Part shown: one piece after another, positions 42,448 to 50,654 of the stretch | Position numbering within the stretch: position 1 is the stretch's first letter | Layout of the letters: the number at the start of each line of letters is the position of its first letter | NCBI RefSeq assembly: GCF_052119705.1 | Contig: NZ_JBGQOP010000013.1 | Span: forward strand, 25,680-89,679 | DNA: 64,000 nt | Direction: 5' to 3' | From: Oceanimonas sp052119705 | Lineage (GTDB): Bacteria > Pseudomonadota > Gammaproteobacteria > Enterobacterales > Aeromonadaceae | The notes under the pieces: generated by a model | The model's database searches: none | What the model saw: only the letters and a program-made list of their open reading frames with translations | What the model was told of the DNA's origin: nothing | Position numbers and translations under genes: made by a program

Positions 42448-42726
42448 ATGGCACGCGTTACCGTTGAAGATGCTGTTGAGCAGGTAGGCAATCGCTTTGA
42501 TTTAGTGTTAGTTGCTTCCCGTCGCGCTCGCCAACTGGCCACCCAGGGCAAAGACGCACTGGTACCACTAGAGAATGACAAGCCCACCGTTGTGGCACTG
42601 CGTGAAATTGAGCTGGGCTTAGTGAACCATGCGATGATGGATATGCAAGATCGCCAAGAGCAGCAAGAAACAGATGCCGCCGAATTGGCCGCCGTAGCGG
42701 CGATCGCCGAAGGTCGTTTGCTGTAA
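42448..42726 (+). CDS. rpoZ: RNA polymerase omega subunit
   Basis: 92 residues: M-A-R-V-T-V-E-D-A-V-E-x-V-G-N-R-F-D-L-V start, R-R-A-R-Q-L motif, and V-A-L-R-E-I. Omega promotes beta' folding and forms one ppGpp-binding site with beta', fitting its place next to spoT. ATG 42448 has TTGGAG upstream; the frame back to 42436 is an extension. Confidence 0.97.
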   Translation: MARVTVEDAVEQVGNRFDLVLVASRRARQLATQGKDALVPLENDKPTVVALREIELGLVNHAMMDMQDRQEQQETDAAELAAVAAIAEGRLL

Positions 42727-42739
42727 GCTAACGTCAAGC

Positions 42740-42760
42740 GCCCGTTTACTAAAACGGGCC
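42740..42760 (+). terminator. hairpin between rpoZ and spoT
   Basis: GCCCGTTT-ACTA-AAACGGGC followed by CTTACTTTTA; 8-bp stem with an interrupted T-run. It may be a partial terminator setting the rpoZ/spoT ratio. Confidence 0.55.
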
Positions 42761-42805
42761 TTACTTTTAGCTAGCATCTTTATCGCTTAATGATCGGGGT
42801 ATGCA

Positions 42806-44923
42806 TTGTATCTATTTGAATCTCTCAAAGAGCTTGCCTCCAGCTATCTCCCCACCGAGCAGATAGAGCAGCTTACCGCCGCTTATGTGGTGGCCAGAGA
42901 TGCGCACCAGGGGCAAACTCGCTCTAGCGGCGAGCCTTACATCACCCATCCGGTGGCAGTGGCGCGCATTCTGGCAGAGATGCATCTCGATCATGAAACC
43001 CTGATGGCCGCTTTGTTGCACGATGTCATCGAAGACACAACCACCACCAAAATCGCGCTCGCCGAGCAGTTTGGCGAAGCTGTTGCTGAGTTGGTAGAAG
43101 GTGTCTCTAAACTCGATAAAATCAAGTTTAGAGATCACAAAGAAGCCCAAACAGAAAACTTCCGCAAGATGGTGTTGGCCATGACCCAAGATATTCGGGT
43201 TATCCTCATCAAGCTGGCCGACCGCACCCATAACATGCGGACCCTCGGCTCACTGCGACCAGATAAGCGCCGGCGCATCGCCCGCGAAACTCTTGAAATT
43301 CATGCTCCCATCGCTAACCGACTCGGCATTCACAGCATCAAGAATGAGCTGGAAGAATTAGGGCTAGAAGCCTTATATCCGATGCGTACTCGCGTGTTAC
43401 GCGAGTCAGTACGCCGCGCCCGAGGTAATAGACGCGAAATAATTCAATCTATCTTCGAAGAAGTCAGTGGCCGGATCCAAGATTCGAACATTGACGCCAC
43501 CGTCTTGGGTCGTGAAAAAAACATGTTCTCCATCTATCACAAGATGGTAAAGAAAGAACTGCAGTTTCACGAGGTCATGGATATCTACGCTTTTCGCGTC
43601 ATCGTTAAGGATATCGACACCTGTTATCGGGTGTTAGGCCAAATGCATACCTTGTATAAACCAAGGCCTGGTCGTTTCAAAGATTACATCGCCATTCCCA
43701 AAACCAACGGTTATCAGTCGTTACATACCTCTTTGGTGGGCCCTCATGGCTTGCCGGTAGAAGTGCAGATCCGTACCGAAGACATGGATCAAATGGCCGA
43801 TAAAGGCGTGGCGGCACATTGGGCATATAAGCTCGATACCGAGCGTTCGAATACCACGGCACAGGTTCGCGCCGATCGCTGGATGCAAAGCTTATTGGAG
43901 TTGCAGCAGAGTGCCGGCTCTTCGTTTGAGTTTATCGAGGGCGTTAAAACCGACCTCTTCCCCGACGAAATCTATGTGTTCACCCCAGAAGGCCGCATCT
44001 TAGAGTTACCGTCTGGCGCGACCGCCGTCGACTTCGCCTATGCGGTGCACACCGATATTGGCCATGCCTGCGTGGGTGCTCGCGTCGATCGCCAGCCTTA
44101 CTCGCTGAGCCAGCGCTTGCACTCAGGCCAAACCATAGAAATTATTACCGCCCCCAGCGCGCGTCCTAATGCGGCTTGGTTGAACTTTGTGGTCACCTCA
44201 CGGGCACGCACAAAAATTCGCCAGTTCTTGAAGAACTTGCGTACCGAAGAGTCCGTACTACTCGGTAAGCGGTTGCTAAATCACGCCTTGGGCGCGAAAA
44301 ACATCGAAGACATACCGACTGAGCGCGTTGAGCAAGTATTAAAAGACACCAAGCACGGCTCACTTAACAGCCTGATGGCCGATATTGGTCTTGGCAACGC
44401 CATGAGTGTGGTGGTGGCACGCCGTCTGCTGGCTGATGAGAATAAAACACGGAGCGAGCCGAGCAAGACCTTCAAGAAGATGCCCATTCGCGGTGCAGAT
44501 GACATGTTGCTGACGTTTGCTAACTGTTGCCGCCCTATTCCGGGTGATCCTATAGTGGCGCACATCAGCCCCGGTCGAGGACTAGTGGTGCATCTTGAGT
44601 CTTGTAAAAACGTGCGCAGTTACAGTAAAGAGCAAGACAAGTATCTGCCGGTGCAATGGGATATGGAGCAAGATTTCGACTTTGAATTTAAAACCGAAAT
44701 CGGTATCGAGCTCATTAATCAGCACGGCGCCTTGGCGGCGCTGGCCAACGTTATTGCGGCCACCGGCGCCAATATTCACAATATTGCCACCGAAGAAAAA
44801 GACGGCCGTGTCTACTTAGTGGAATTGTTAATTACCACCAAGAGCCGCGTGCACTTGGCCAATATTATGCGCAAAATTCGCGTGACGCCCAACGTGCTAA
44901 AAGTATTTCGACTACGTAAATAG
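42806..44923 (+). CDS. spoT: bifunctional (p)ppGpp synthetase/hydrolase SpoT
   Basis: 705 residues (E. coli 702). HD hydrolase domain with H-D-V-I-E-D at 72-77, a RelA-like synthetase domain around 200-330 (H-E-V-M-D-I-Y-A-F-R-V-I-V), TGS (about 388-450: D-E-I-Y-V-F-T-P-E-G), the F-A-N-C-C-R-P-I-P-G-D conserved-Cys region near 570 and a C-terminal ACT domain (about 630-705). The start is TTG at 42806 (M-Y-L-F-E-S-L), identical in sequence and unusual codon to E. coli spoT. Main ppGpp hydrolase, with weak synthesis under carbon or fatty-acid starvation. Confidence 0.97.
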   Translation: MYLFESLKELASSYLPTEQIEQLTAAYVVARDAHQGQTRSSGEPYITHPVAVARILAEMHLDHETLMAALLHDVIEDTTTTKIALAEQFGEAVAELVEGVSKLDKIKFRDHKEAQTENFRKMVLAMTQDIRVILIKLADRTHNMRTLGSLRPDKRRRIARETLEIHAPIANRLGIHSIKNELEELGLEALYPMRTRVLRESVRRARGNRREIIQSIFEEVSGRIQDSNIDATVLGREKNMFSIYHKMVKKELQFHEVMDIYAFRVIVKDIDTCYRVLGQMHTLYKPRPGRFKDYIAIPKTNGYQSLHTSLVGPHGLPVEVQIRTEDMDQMADKGVAAHWAYKLDTERSNTTAQVRADRWMQSLLELQQSAGSSFEFIEGVKTDLFPDEIYVFTPEGRILELPSGATAVDFAYAVHTDIGHACVGARVDRQPYSLSQRLHSGQTIEIITAPSARPNAAWLNFVVTSRARTKIRQFLKNLRTEESVLLGKRLLNHALGAKNIEDIPTERVEQVLKDTKHGSLNSLMADIGLGNAMSVVVARRLLADENKTRSEPSKTFKKMPIRGADDMLLTFANCCRPIPGDPIVAHISPGRGLVVHLESCKNVRSYSKEQDKYLPVQWDMEQDFDFEFKTEIGIELINQHGALAALANVIAATGANIHNIATEEKDGRVYLVELLITTKSRVHLANIMRKIRVTPNVLKVFRLRK

Positions 44924-45066
44924 CGCTAAACCCGCGGCTGGCCTAAGATAGCCGCACTGGTCAGCCATGAAGTTTTGGCTCTAAAGTTCGTGTTATCAAC
45001 CTATTACTGCACTTCTTTCCCGTATTTTCCGCACCATAAGTATGCATTTACCGCTAGGAGCCTGTT

Positions 45067-46170
45067 ATGCTCAGTCGTATGTTGTTGCTCGGGGCTTGCC
45101 TATTTATGAATTCTCTATTTATAAATACTCTACTGATGAATCAGGCTCTGGCTAGCCCCGTCTTAACTACCAGCAGCCAACTTAAAGAATGGGGCTTGGC
45201 GGGCTTAACTGACCGTTTTCAACAACAGGTGAAAACGGGTCAGTTTATGACTAACGATGGCCTCAGTTTACCCTATGGCAAATTAGTTAACCCCCTCCAT
45301 CAAAAAGCCATTCTCTTGGTTAACGGTCGCACCGAAAGCTACTTGAAGTACCACGAACTCGCGCTCGATTTATTTAATAACGGCTATAACGTCTATTTGT
45401 ATGATCATCGTGGCCAAGGCTTAGCGCCACGCCTGTTATCAAACCCAGATATGGGCTATGTGGCAAACTTTGACGACTATGTGCAAGATCTCGAGCAATT
45501 TGTGCAACAAGTAGTGCTTAATGAACCGGTCGAGCAACTTTATTTATTGTCGCACTCTATGGGCGGCACTATAGCGGCACTTTGGCTTAGCCAAACTCAG
45601 GTGCGGTTGCAGGCCGCTGCACTCTCTTCGCCCATGATCGGCATTTACTTAAAACCCCTGCCCCGTTGGCTAGTGACTGGCCTGCTCGCTACCTTAAAGC
45701 AGGGCTGTCAGTGGCTAGGCCATGAGGCCTGTTACGCGCCGGGCCAAGGGGATTACCAAGCAAAGCCCTTTAAAGATAATGTGCTCACGCATAGCGAAGC
45801 GCGCTATCAGCTGCAGGCCGAGCAATTGCAACTCACGCCCAAGGTCAAACTCGGCGGCGCCACCCTGCATTGGTTGCAACAAGCCTTGAGCGCCGGTGAC
45901 CAAGCGATCGCCCGAGCAGGCCGCATCACCACACCTATTTTAGTGGTGCAAGCGGGTAACGATAGGGTGGTGGACAATAACGCCCAAGCGCGTTTTTGCC
46001 AAGCGCTGCCCGCCTGTTCGGGCGGACAACCTCTCGTGATTAAAAAAGCCGCTCATGAATTATTTTTTGAACGCGACAATCAACGCCGCCAAGCGCTAGA
46101 AGCCATCTTCTCTTTCTTTGAGCAATACCCGCCCCCTGCGGGGAGCTCTCAGCCAAGCGCTCAGCGATAA
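45067..46170 (+). CDS. secreted alpha/beta hydrolase (lysophospholipase/monoacylglycerol lipase type)
   Basis: 367 residues with an N-terminal signal peptide (about 1-29, ending Q-A-L-A-S). Serine-hydrolase fold: Y-D-H-R-G-Q-G near 118 and the nucleophile elbow S-H-S-M-G-G near 166, then P-I-L-V-V-Q-A-G-N-D-R-V-V-D (acid) and K-A-A-H-E-L (His) near 325. Similar to PldB lysophospholipases, but exported; probably acts on lipids in the periplasm or outside. A GGAG site precedes the ATG. It stands alone downstream of spoT, with no clear operon. Confidence 0.83.
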   Translation: MLSRMLLLGACLFMNSLFINTLLMNQALASPVLTTSSQLKEWGLAGLTDRFQQQVKTGQFMTNDGLSLPYGKLVNPLHQKAILLVNGRTESYLKYHELALDLFNNGYNVYLYDHRGQGLAPRLLSNPDMGYVANFDDYVQDLEQFVQQVVLNEPVEQLYLLSHSMGGTIAALWLSQTQVRLQAAALSSPMIGIYLKPLPRWLVTGLLATLKQGCQWLGHEACYAPGQGDYQAKPFKDNVLTHSEARYQLQAEQLQLTPKVKLGGATLHWLQQALSAGDQAIARAGRITTPILVVQAGNDRVVDNNAQARFCQALPACSGGQPLVIKKAAHELFFERDNQRRQALEAIFSFFEQYPPPAGSSQPSAQR

Positions 46171-46252
46171 GTAAAAGACCAATCCAAAAACCCACGTTTT
46201 AGAGCCATACGCTTTATGCGGCCCGTTAGAGACAAATATCCGCTCTACGAAC

Positions 46253-46283
46253 GTAAGACGTAAGACGTAAGACGTAAGACGTA
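46253..46283. repeat. exact 7-bp tandem repeat (GTAAGAC)4
   Basis: Four perfect GTAAGAC units plus GTA, 83 bases after the hydrolase gene. Copy number is likely to vary by slippage. The 228-base gap around it holds nothing else recognised. Confidence 0.9.
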
Positions 46284-46398
46284 TTTTGGTTTTAATGCGT
46301 TTAGATTTTGATATTTTGTCGCAGACAGTTTACAACTGTGCGTTATTAACCATGGTCGCCATATTAGCGACTGCTTGTTCTGTTATGGAGTCATTCCG

Positions 46399-46602
46399 GT
46401 GTCGCATTTATTACGCAATTCTTTGCTTTGCTTGAGCCTATCTTTTGCCCTAAGCGCCTGTCACACGCCCCCTCCAAAGCCGGCACCAGTCAAACCGATA
46501 GCGGCGGTAAAAAAGCCTAAACCCGCAGGCCCCCAGCCCTATGAAAACGGCGTGATCAGCGTCCCCGTGAGCCCAGTACAAGCCGTACCGAGCACCTGGT
46601 AA
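46399..46602 (+). CDS. small proline-rich lipoprotein upstream of anmK
   Basis: 67 residues from GTG 46399 (GGAG 8 bases upstream): a short lipoprotein signal, L-S-F-A-L-S-A-C lipobox with Cys about residue 21, then a Pro/Lys-rich tail (P-P-P-K-P-A-P-V-K-P) ending V-P-S-T-W. The longer frame from 46375 would spoil the signal peptide. The stop overlaps the anmK start (TAATG), so the two are translationally coupled. Function unknown; the +2 residue is His, so outer-membrane sorting is expected. Possibly an envelope partner in peptidoglycan recycling. Confidence 0.7.
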   Translation: MSHLLRNSLLCLSLSFALSACHTPPPKPAPVKPIAAVKKPKPAGPQPYENGVISVPVSPVQAVPSTW

Positions 46603-47738
46603 TGTCCAAGCCGCTTGAGCTGTTTATCGGCATCATGTCTGGCACCAGTCTAGATGGCATAGATGCGGTGCTAATGGCGACCAATGGCACACAGGCCGAG
46701 CTAAAAGCCAGCACCCGTAGTCCGTTTGCGCACGATTTGCGCCAGCGCCTGCTGGCGGTCGCCAAAGGGGCGGCCATTAGCGCCAAACACTGGGGTGAAT
46801 TAGATGCCGAGCTCGGTCAAGCCTATGCAGAAATCGCGCGGCAACTACTACAAGATTCGGACACGGATGCCAGCCAAGTGCGCGCCATCGGCTGCCATGG
46901 GCAAACGGTGTGGCATCAACCCTTTGGTGAATTGCCCTTTTCGTTGCAACTCGGCGATGGCAATCGCTTAGCAGCCCTCACCGGCATTATCACCATTAAC
47001 GATTTTCGCCGTAAAGACATGGCATTTGGCGGCCAAGGAGCACCCTTAGTACCGGCCTTTCACCAACAGGTGTTAGCCGATGCCAAGCGAGTGCGCATAG
47101 TGGTGAATATTGGCGGCATCGCCAATATTACCTTGCTCGACCCCGCGCAAGCTGTCATCGGATATGATGTGGGCCCCGGCAATATGCTGCTGGACGTTTG
47201 GTGCCAACAGCAATGGGGCCAGCCGTTTGATAAAGACGCCGCCTTTGGCCTGCAGGGCCAAGTAAACACCGACTTATTAACCCGCTTGCTGGCTGAACCT
47301 TGGTTGGCGCTACCCGCGCCGAAAAGCACAGGCCGTGAGCTGTTTAGCCCACGCTGGCTGGCCGCTCATTTACAAGAGCACCAGACGCAGTTCTGCGCAA
47401 TTAATGCGCTAGACGTGCAAGCCACACTGGCAGAATTTAGCGTTCGCGCCATCGTCGACCAAGTGCAAAAGTACTCAATTCACACAGACCTGCCAAGCCA
47501 GCTGTTAGTCTGCGGCGGCGGCGGCCATAATCCGTTATTGATGCAGCGTTTAAGTGCGTTATTACCTAATTGGCAGGTAACCACCACCAACAGCGCCGGG
47601 GTAGATATGGATGCGATGGAAGCCATGGCCTTCGCTTGGTTGGCTCATCAAACCTTAAACGGTTTGCCGGGTAACTTACCGGCGGTGACGGGAGCCAGCC
47701 GACCGGCGATTTTAGGCGCGATTCATTTACCGGGTTAA
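46602..47738 (+). CDS. anmK: anhydro-N-acetylmuramic acid kinase
   Basis: Phosphorylates and opens 1,6-anhydroMurNAc to MurNAc-6-P in cell-wall recycling. 378 residues. G-I-M-S-G-T-S-L-D-G-I-D-A-V near 9-22 (ATP loop and catalytic Asp region), G-C-H-G-Q-T-V-W-H near 98, F-R-R-K-D-M-A-F-G-G-Q-G-A-P-L-V-P near 135 and D-V-G-P-G-N-M-L-L-D near 187. Its product is the substrate of MurQ, encoded next on the same strand. Confidence 0.97.
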   Translation: MSKPLELFIGIMSGTSLDGIDAVLMATNGTQAELKASTRSPFAHDLRQRLLAVAKGAAISAKHWGELDAELGQAYAEIARQLLQDSDTDASQVRAIGCHGQTVWHQPFGELPFSLQLGDGNRLAALTGIITINDFRRKDMAFGGQGAPLVPAFHQQVLADAKRVRIVVNIGGIANITLLDPAQAVIGYDVGPGNMLLDVWCQQQWGQPFDKDAAFGLQGQVNTDLLTRLLAEPWLALPAPKSTGRELFSPRWLAAHLQEHQTQFCAINALDVQATLAEFSVRAIVDQVQKYSIHTDLPSQLLVCGGGGHNPLLMQRLSALLPNWQVTTTNSAGVDMDAMEAMAFAWLAHQTLNGLPGNLPAVTGASRPAILGAIHLPG

Positions 47739-47743
47739 AGACG

Positions 47744-47773
47744 GTGAAGGGTGAGATGTAAGGCGTGATGGGC
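47744..47773 (+). repeat. 7-bp repeat array after anmK
   Basis: GTGAAGG GTGAGAT GTAAGGC GTGATGG, strict period 7, beginning 5 bases after the anmK stop. Confidence 0.55.
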
Positions 47774-47808
47774 TAATTAAGGGCCACAGCTAGCATCTAA
47801 GAAGAGCA

Positions 47809-47969
47809 TTTTTGCCACGGAATACACGGAAAAATAGCGATAATATCTGAAATATTGATGAGCGAGACCTTAGTAGTCTGACGCTTTAGTAGTCAGTCAC
47901 GCTTGGCGGGATGAAAATTCTCTTCTCGTTATTATATATCTTAATTTTCGTGGATTCTGTGGCGAAAAA
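47809..47969. repeat. CACGGAA-type inverted-repeat element, copy 2
   Basis: Left end TTTTTGCCACGGAATACACG; right end TTTCGTGGATTCTGTGGCGA, its approximate inverse. About 161 bp, ending 15 bases before the murQ ribosome site, so the murQ promoter may lie inside it. Confidence 0.72.
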
Positions 47970-47997
47970 GTCTTTAGTTTTTTATGGAGAATTTATT

Positions 47998-48933
47998 ATG
48001 GGAACGACTCAAACGTCGACTTCAGATCTGCTCAAAGACTTAGCCAAACTGGCCTCTGAGGGGCGTAATCCAGACACCTTAAATATCGATAAGCTGGGTA
48101 CGCTCGAGTTGCTCACCACTATTAACACCCAAGACCAGCAAGTACCGCTGGCCGTGGCTCAAGTACTACCCGCCATCACCCAAGCCGTGGATGCGATTGT
48201 TGCAGCTTTCCAGCAAGGCGGTCGATTGATTTACATGGGTGCCGGCACCAGTGGTCGCTTAGGCGTGCTGGATGCCTCCGAGTGCCCGCCTACCTTTAGC
48301 GTGCCCGCCGATATGGTGATCGGCCTGATTGCCGGAGGCCCAGAGGCCATGTTTCGTGCCCAAGAAGGCGCGGAAGATAATAGGGATCTAGGTGCTGATG
48401 ACTTGCGCCAGCTCGCGCTAACCAATAAAGACGTAGTAGTAGGCATAGCCGCCAGCGGGCGTACGCCTTACGTATTGGGCGGGCTTGAGTATGCACGCCA
48501 GCTTGGTGCCACTACAGTAGCGTTAGCTTGTAATACCGGCTCTGCCATTGGGCAGGCGGCCGACATCGCCATAGAGCCAAACGTGGGCCCCGAGGTAATC
48601 ACCGGCTCTACGCGTTTAAAGTCGGGTACCGCACAAAAATTGGTGCTGAATATGCTGAGTACAGCCAGCATGATCCGCATCGGCAAGGTGTATCAAAATC
48701 TGATGGTCGACTTACATGCCAGCAACTTTAAGTTAGAAGCTCGCGCGCTACGCATCGTAATGCAGGCCACAGCGGCGAGTGAAGATCAGGCGGCGGCGGC
48801 ACTTAAAGCCGCAGATAATCAGGTGAAACTCGCGATCTTAATGCTGCTTTCTGGCTTAAATAAAGCAGATGCTCAAGCACAATTAACGCAACATAATGGG
48901 GTATTAAACAAAGCCATAAGCTTTAAGCTTTAA
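47998..48933 (+). CDS. murQ: N-acetylmuramic acid 6-phosphate etherase
   Basis: Cleaves the lactyl ether of MurNAc-6-P to GlcNAc-6-P + D-lactate. 311 residues. SIS fold with G-A-G-T-S-G-R-L-G-V-L-D-A-S-E-C-P-P-T-F near 80-99, the catalytic Glu in A-S-E-C, and S-G-R-T-P-Y-V near 155. ATG 47998 with GGAG upstream is chosen; the open frame from 47911 reads through a repeat element and is not coding. The last codons and stop are made of the AAGCTTT array (S-F-K-L end). Confidence 0.96.
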   Translation: MGTTQTSTSDLLKDLAKLASEGRNPDTLNIDKLGTLELLTTINTQDQQVPLAVAQVLPAITQAVDAIVAAFQQGGRLIYMGAGTSGRLGVLDASECPPTFSVPADMVIGLIAGGPEAMFRAQEGAEDNRDLGADDLRQLALTNKDVVVGIAASGRTPYVLGGLEYARQLGATTVALACNTGSAIGQAADIAIEPNVGPEVITGSTRLKSGTAQKLVLNMLSTASMIRIGKVYQNLMVDLHASNFKLEARALRIVMQATAASEDQAAAALKAADNQVKLAILMLLSGLNKADAQAQLTQHNGVLNKAISFKL

Positions 48934-48942
48934 GCTTTAAGC
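48918..48942. repeat. exact 7-bp tandem repeat (AAGCTTT)3 spanning the murQ stop
   Basis: Three AAGCTTT units plus AAGC. They encode the last murQ residues and contain its TAA. Any slippage would change the murQ C-terminus. Confidence 0.85.
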
Positions 48943-48978
48943 AATCAGTTAAACATAACCATCGCTTTCACCTTTGGC

Positions 48979-49311
48979 TTACGGCTTGACGGCTGGCTTC
49001 TCTTCTTCCGCTTGGGCTCGCAGTTTTTGCTCACGTTTTTGATACCAGCTGGTCTTAAGGCTAGTCCACCAATCGGCTGACAACTCACCGCCATAGGCTT
49101 CAAGCAGCGCTATCACGCGTTCTAGCGTTAAGATGCTGACATCGTACTCGATATCGAGCCAATGCTTACTCACCACCACCTTGGTTACGCCCACTTCTTC
49201 ATTAAACTCTTTAGCCAGCAGTTCAATTTGTAACTGGTTTAAATTTTCCAGCCGCAGTCGACGACGCACCTGTGTCAGATCTGTGGTGACATCTTTATCG
49301 TCAGTATTCAT
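48979..49311 (-). CDS. hypothetical protein, possible ferredoxin-like (HMA-like) fold
   Basis: 110 residues from ATG 49311, which has AGGAG 5 bases upstream; the frame continues to 49368 without a ribosome site. Central part predicts beta-alpha-beta-beta-alpha-like order: R-L-R-L-E-N-L, a helix Q-L-Q-I-E-L-L-A-K-E-F-N, V-T-K-V-V-V-S, W-L-D-I-E-Y-D-V, helix L-E-R-V-I-A-L-L-E-A-Y-G-G-E-L, then a charged C-terminal helix K-R-E-Q-K-L-R-A-Q-A-E-E-E-K. This recalls heavy-metal-associated domains but lacks any C-x-x-C, so metal binding is doubtful. No signal peptide. Convergent with murQ. Confidence 0.6.
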   Translation of the reverse strand: MNTDDKDVTTDLTQVRRRLRLENLNQLQIELLAKEFNEEVGVTKVVVSKHWLDIEYDVSILTLERVIALLEAYGGELSADWWTSLKTSWYQKREQKLRAQAEEEKPAVKP

Positions 49312-49501
49312 ATCCGCTCCTGCAGTGCTTTTAATATCATAAGATAAATCGTTAACGATTAGACCCATACTTACCTGTTAGGCCGTTGCATTGGCCTGCA
49401 TGCTCAGTCAACATATTGGCTCAGCATTAATAAAAAGCACAGTATAAAATCACTTAAAGCATGCCCACGCTATTCTCAGCCACATCAGCCAAGAGGTCAT
49501 A

Positions 49502-50389
49502 ATGGACACAACCGTTACCCTAAAAGCCACCACTCACCAGCCTGCTATTGCGCTACCCGCCATCGGCCAAGGCACTTGGTATATGGGTGAAGGCCTAGTC
49601 CCGCGCCAAGACGAAGTGCGTGCCCTGCAACAGGGTTTAGATTTAGGCTTAACACTCATTGATACCGCAGAAATGTATGGCGATGGCGGTGCCGAAGAAG
49701 TGGTCGGGCAAGCACTTAAAGGTCGCCGCGAACAGGCGTTTTTAGTGTCTAAGGTATATCCGTGGAATGCGGGCAAGCGCAGCGCCATTGCCGCCTGCGA
49801 AGCCAGTTTACAACGCTTGAACACCGACTATCTCGACTTATATTTGTTGCATTGGCCGGGCAGCATCCCACTTGAAGAAACTCTTGAAGCATTTGAACAA
49901 CTGCGGATTGATGGCAAGATCAAGCGCTTTGGCATTTCTAACTTTGACTTAAGCGAAGCTCAGGAGTGGCATGCTTTAAGTGGTTCCTTGACCGGCCAAA
50001 GTACAGCCGTTAACCAAGTGCTGTATCACTTAGGCTCGCGCGGCATTGAGCACTCGTTGCGCCCTTGGCAGCGTCAGCAGCAGATACCGACTATGGGTTA
50101 TTGCCCACTGGCCCAAGGTGGCAGTTTACGCCGCGATTTATTATCTAATAGCGAGCTGCAAGCCGTGGCCAAAGAGCTGAATATCAGCGTACCGCAATTA
50201 TTATTGGCTTGGGCGATACGCCCGATCGACGGCCAGCGTGATTTAATTGCCATCCCCAAAGCCGTACAGCCCCAGCATGTGCAACAAAATGCCGAAGCCC
50301 TTAATATTCAATTGAGTAATGAGGTATTGGCTCGCTTAGATAATGCCTTTCCAGCACCGAATCGCAAGACTTCATTGGATATTGTTTAA
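49502..50389 (+). CDS. aldo/keto reductase
   Basis: 295 residues, TIM-barrel NADPH oxidoreductase. Catalytic tetrad visible: Asp and Tyr in L-I-D-T-A-E-M-Y-G-D, Lys in L-V-S-K-V-Y-P, His in L-L-H-W-P-G-S. K-R-F-G-I-S-N-F and the C-terminal I-A-I-P-K-A motif bind NADP. The family includes E. coli YdhF/YafB-like enzymes; the substrate is not predictable. Divergent from the 110-residue hypothetical gene, 190 bases apart. Confidence 0.9.
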   Translation: MDTTVTLKATTHQPAIALPAIGQGTWYMGEGLVPRQDEVRALQQGLDLGLTLIDTAEMYGDGGAEEVVGQALKGRREQAFLVSKVYPWNAGKRSAIAACEASLQRLNTDYLDLYLLHWPGSIPLEETLEAFEQLRIDGKIKRFGISNFDLSEAQEWHALSGSLTGQSTAVNQVLYHLGSRGIEHSLRPWQRQQQIPTMGYCPLAQGGSLRRDLLSNSELQAVAKELNISVPQLLLAWAIRPIDGQRDLIAIPKAVQPQHVQQNAEALNIQLSNEVLARLDNAFPAPNRKTSLDIV

Positions 50390-50395
50390 GAGCTA

Positions 50396-50425
50396 GTGAG
50401 GAGTGAAGGGTAAAGAGTGAGATGG
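50396..50425 (+). repeat. 7-bp repeat array after the aldo/keto reductase gene
   Basis: GTGAGGA GTGAAGG GTAAAGA GTGAGAT, strict period 7, starting 6 bases after the stop codon. Confidence 0.55.
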
Positions 50426-50478
50426 CAAACACCGAGCAAGACACCCACTTTTTAGGATCTGTTGACCTTTCGAGATGA

Positions 50479-50611
50479 TTTTTTGCAGTAGAAGAACACG
50501 GAGCCCACGGAAAAATTAAAGTTAGCACTAAATGCAAAACTTTATGGGCAACACCTTATGGCTATGATGGGTTATCGCTATTTCCGTGTGCTTCCGTGCT
50601 TATCTGTAACA
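50479..50611. repeat. CACGGAA-type inverted-repeat element, copy 3
   Basis: Left part TTTTTTGCAGTAGAAGAACA then CACGGAGCCCACGGAAAAATT; right part has TTTCCGTGTGCTTCCGTGCT. About 133 bp, right end less well preserved. It fills most of the 265-base gap before the HI0933-type gene. Confidence 0.62.
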
Positions 50612-50654
50612 GAAAGGTGTAACAGAGATGTGTGACAAACATAGCGTTAAAAAG

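Noticed and set aside
47911..47997. N-terminal extension of murQ (29 residues)
   Set aside because: It reads through the CACGGAA repeat element, has no ribosome site, and the family starts at the M-G-T-T-Q ATG with GGAG upstream.
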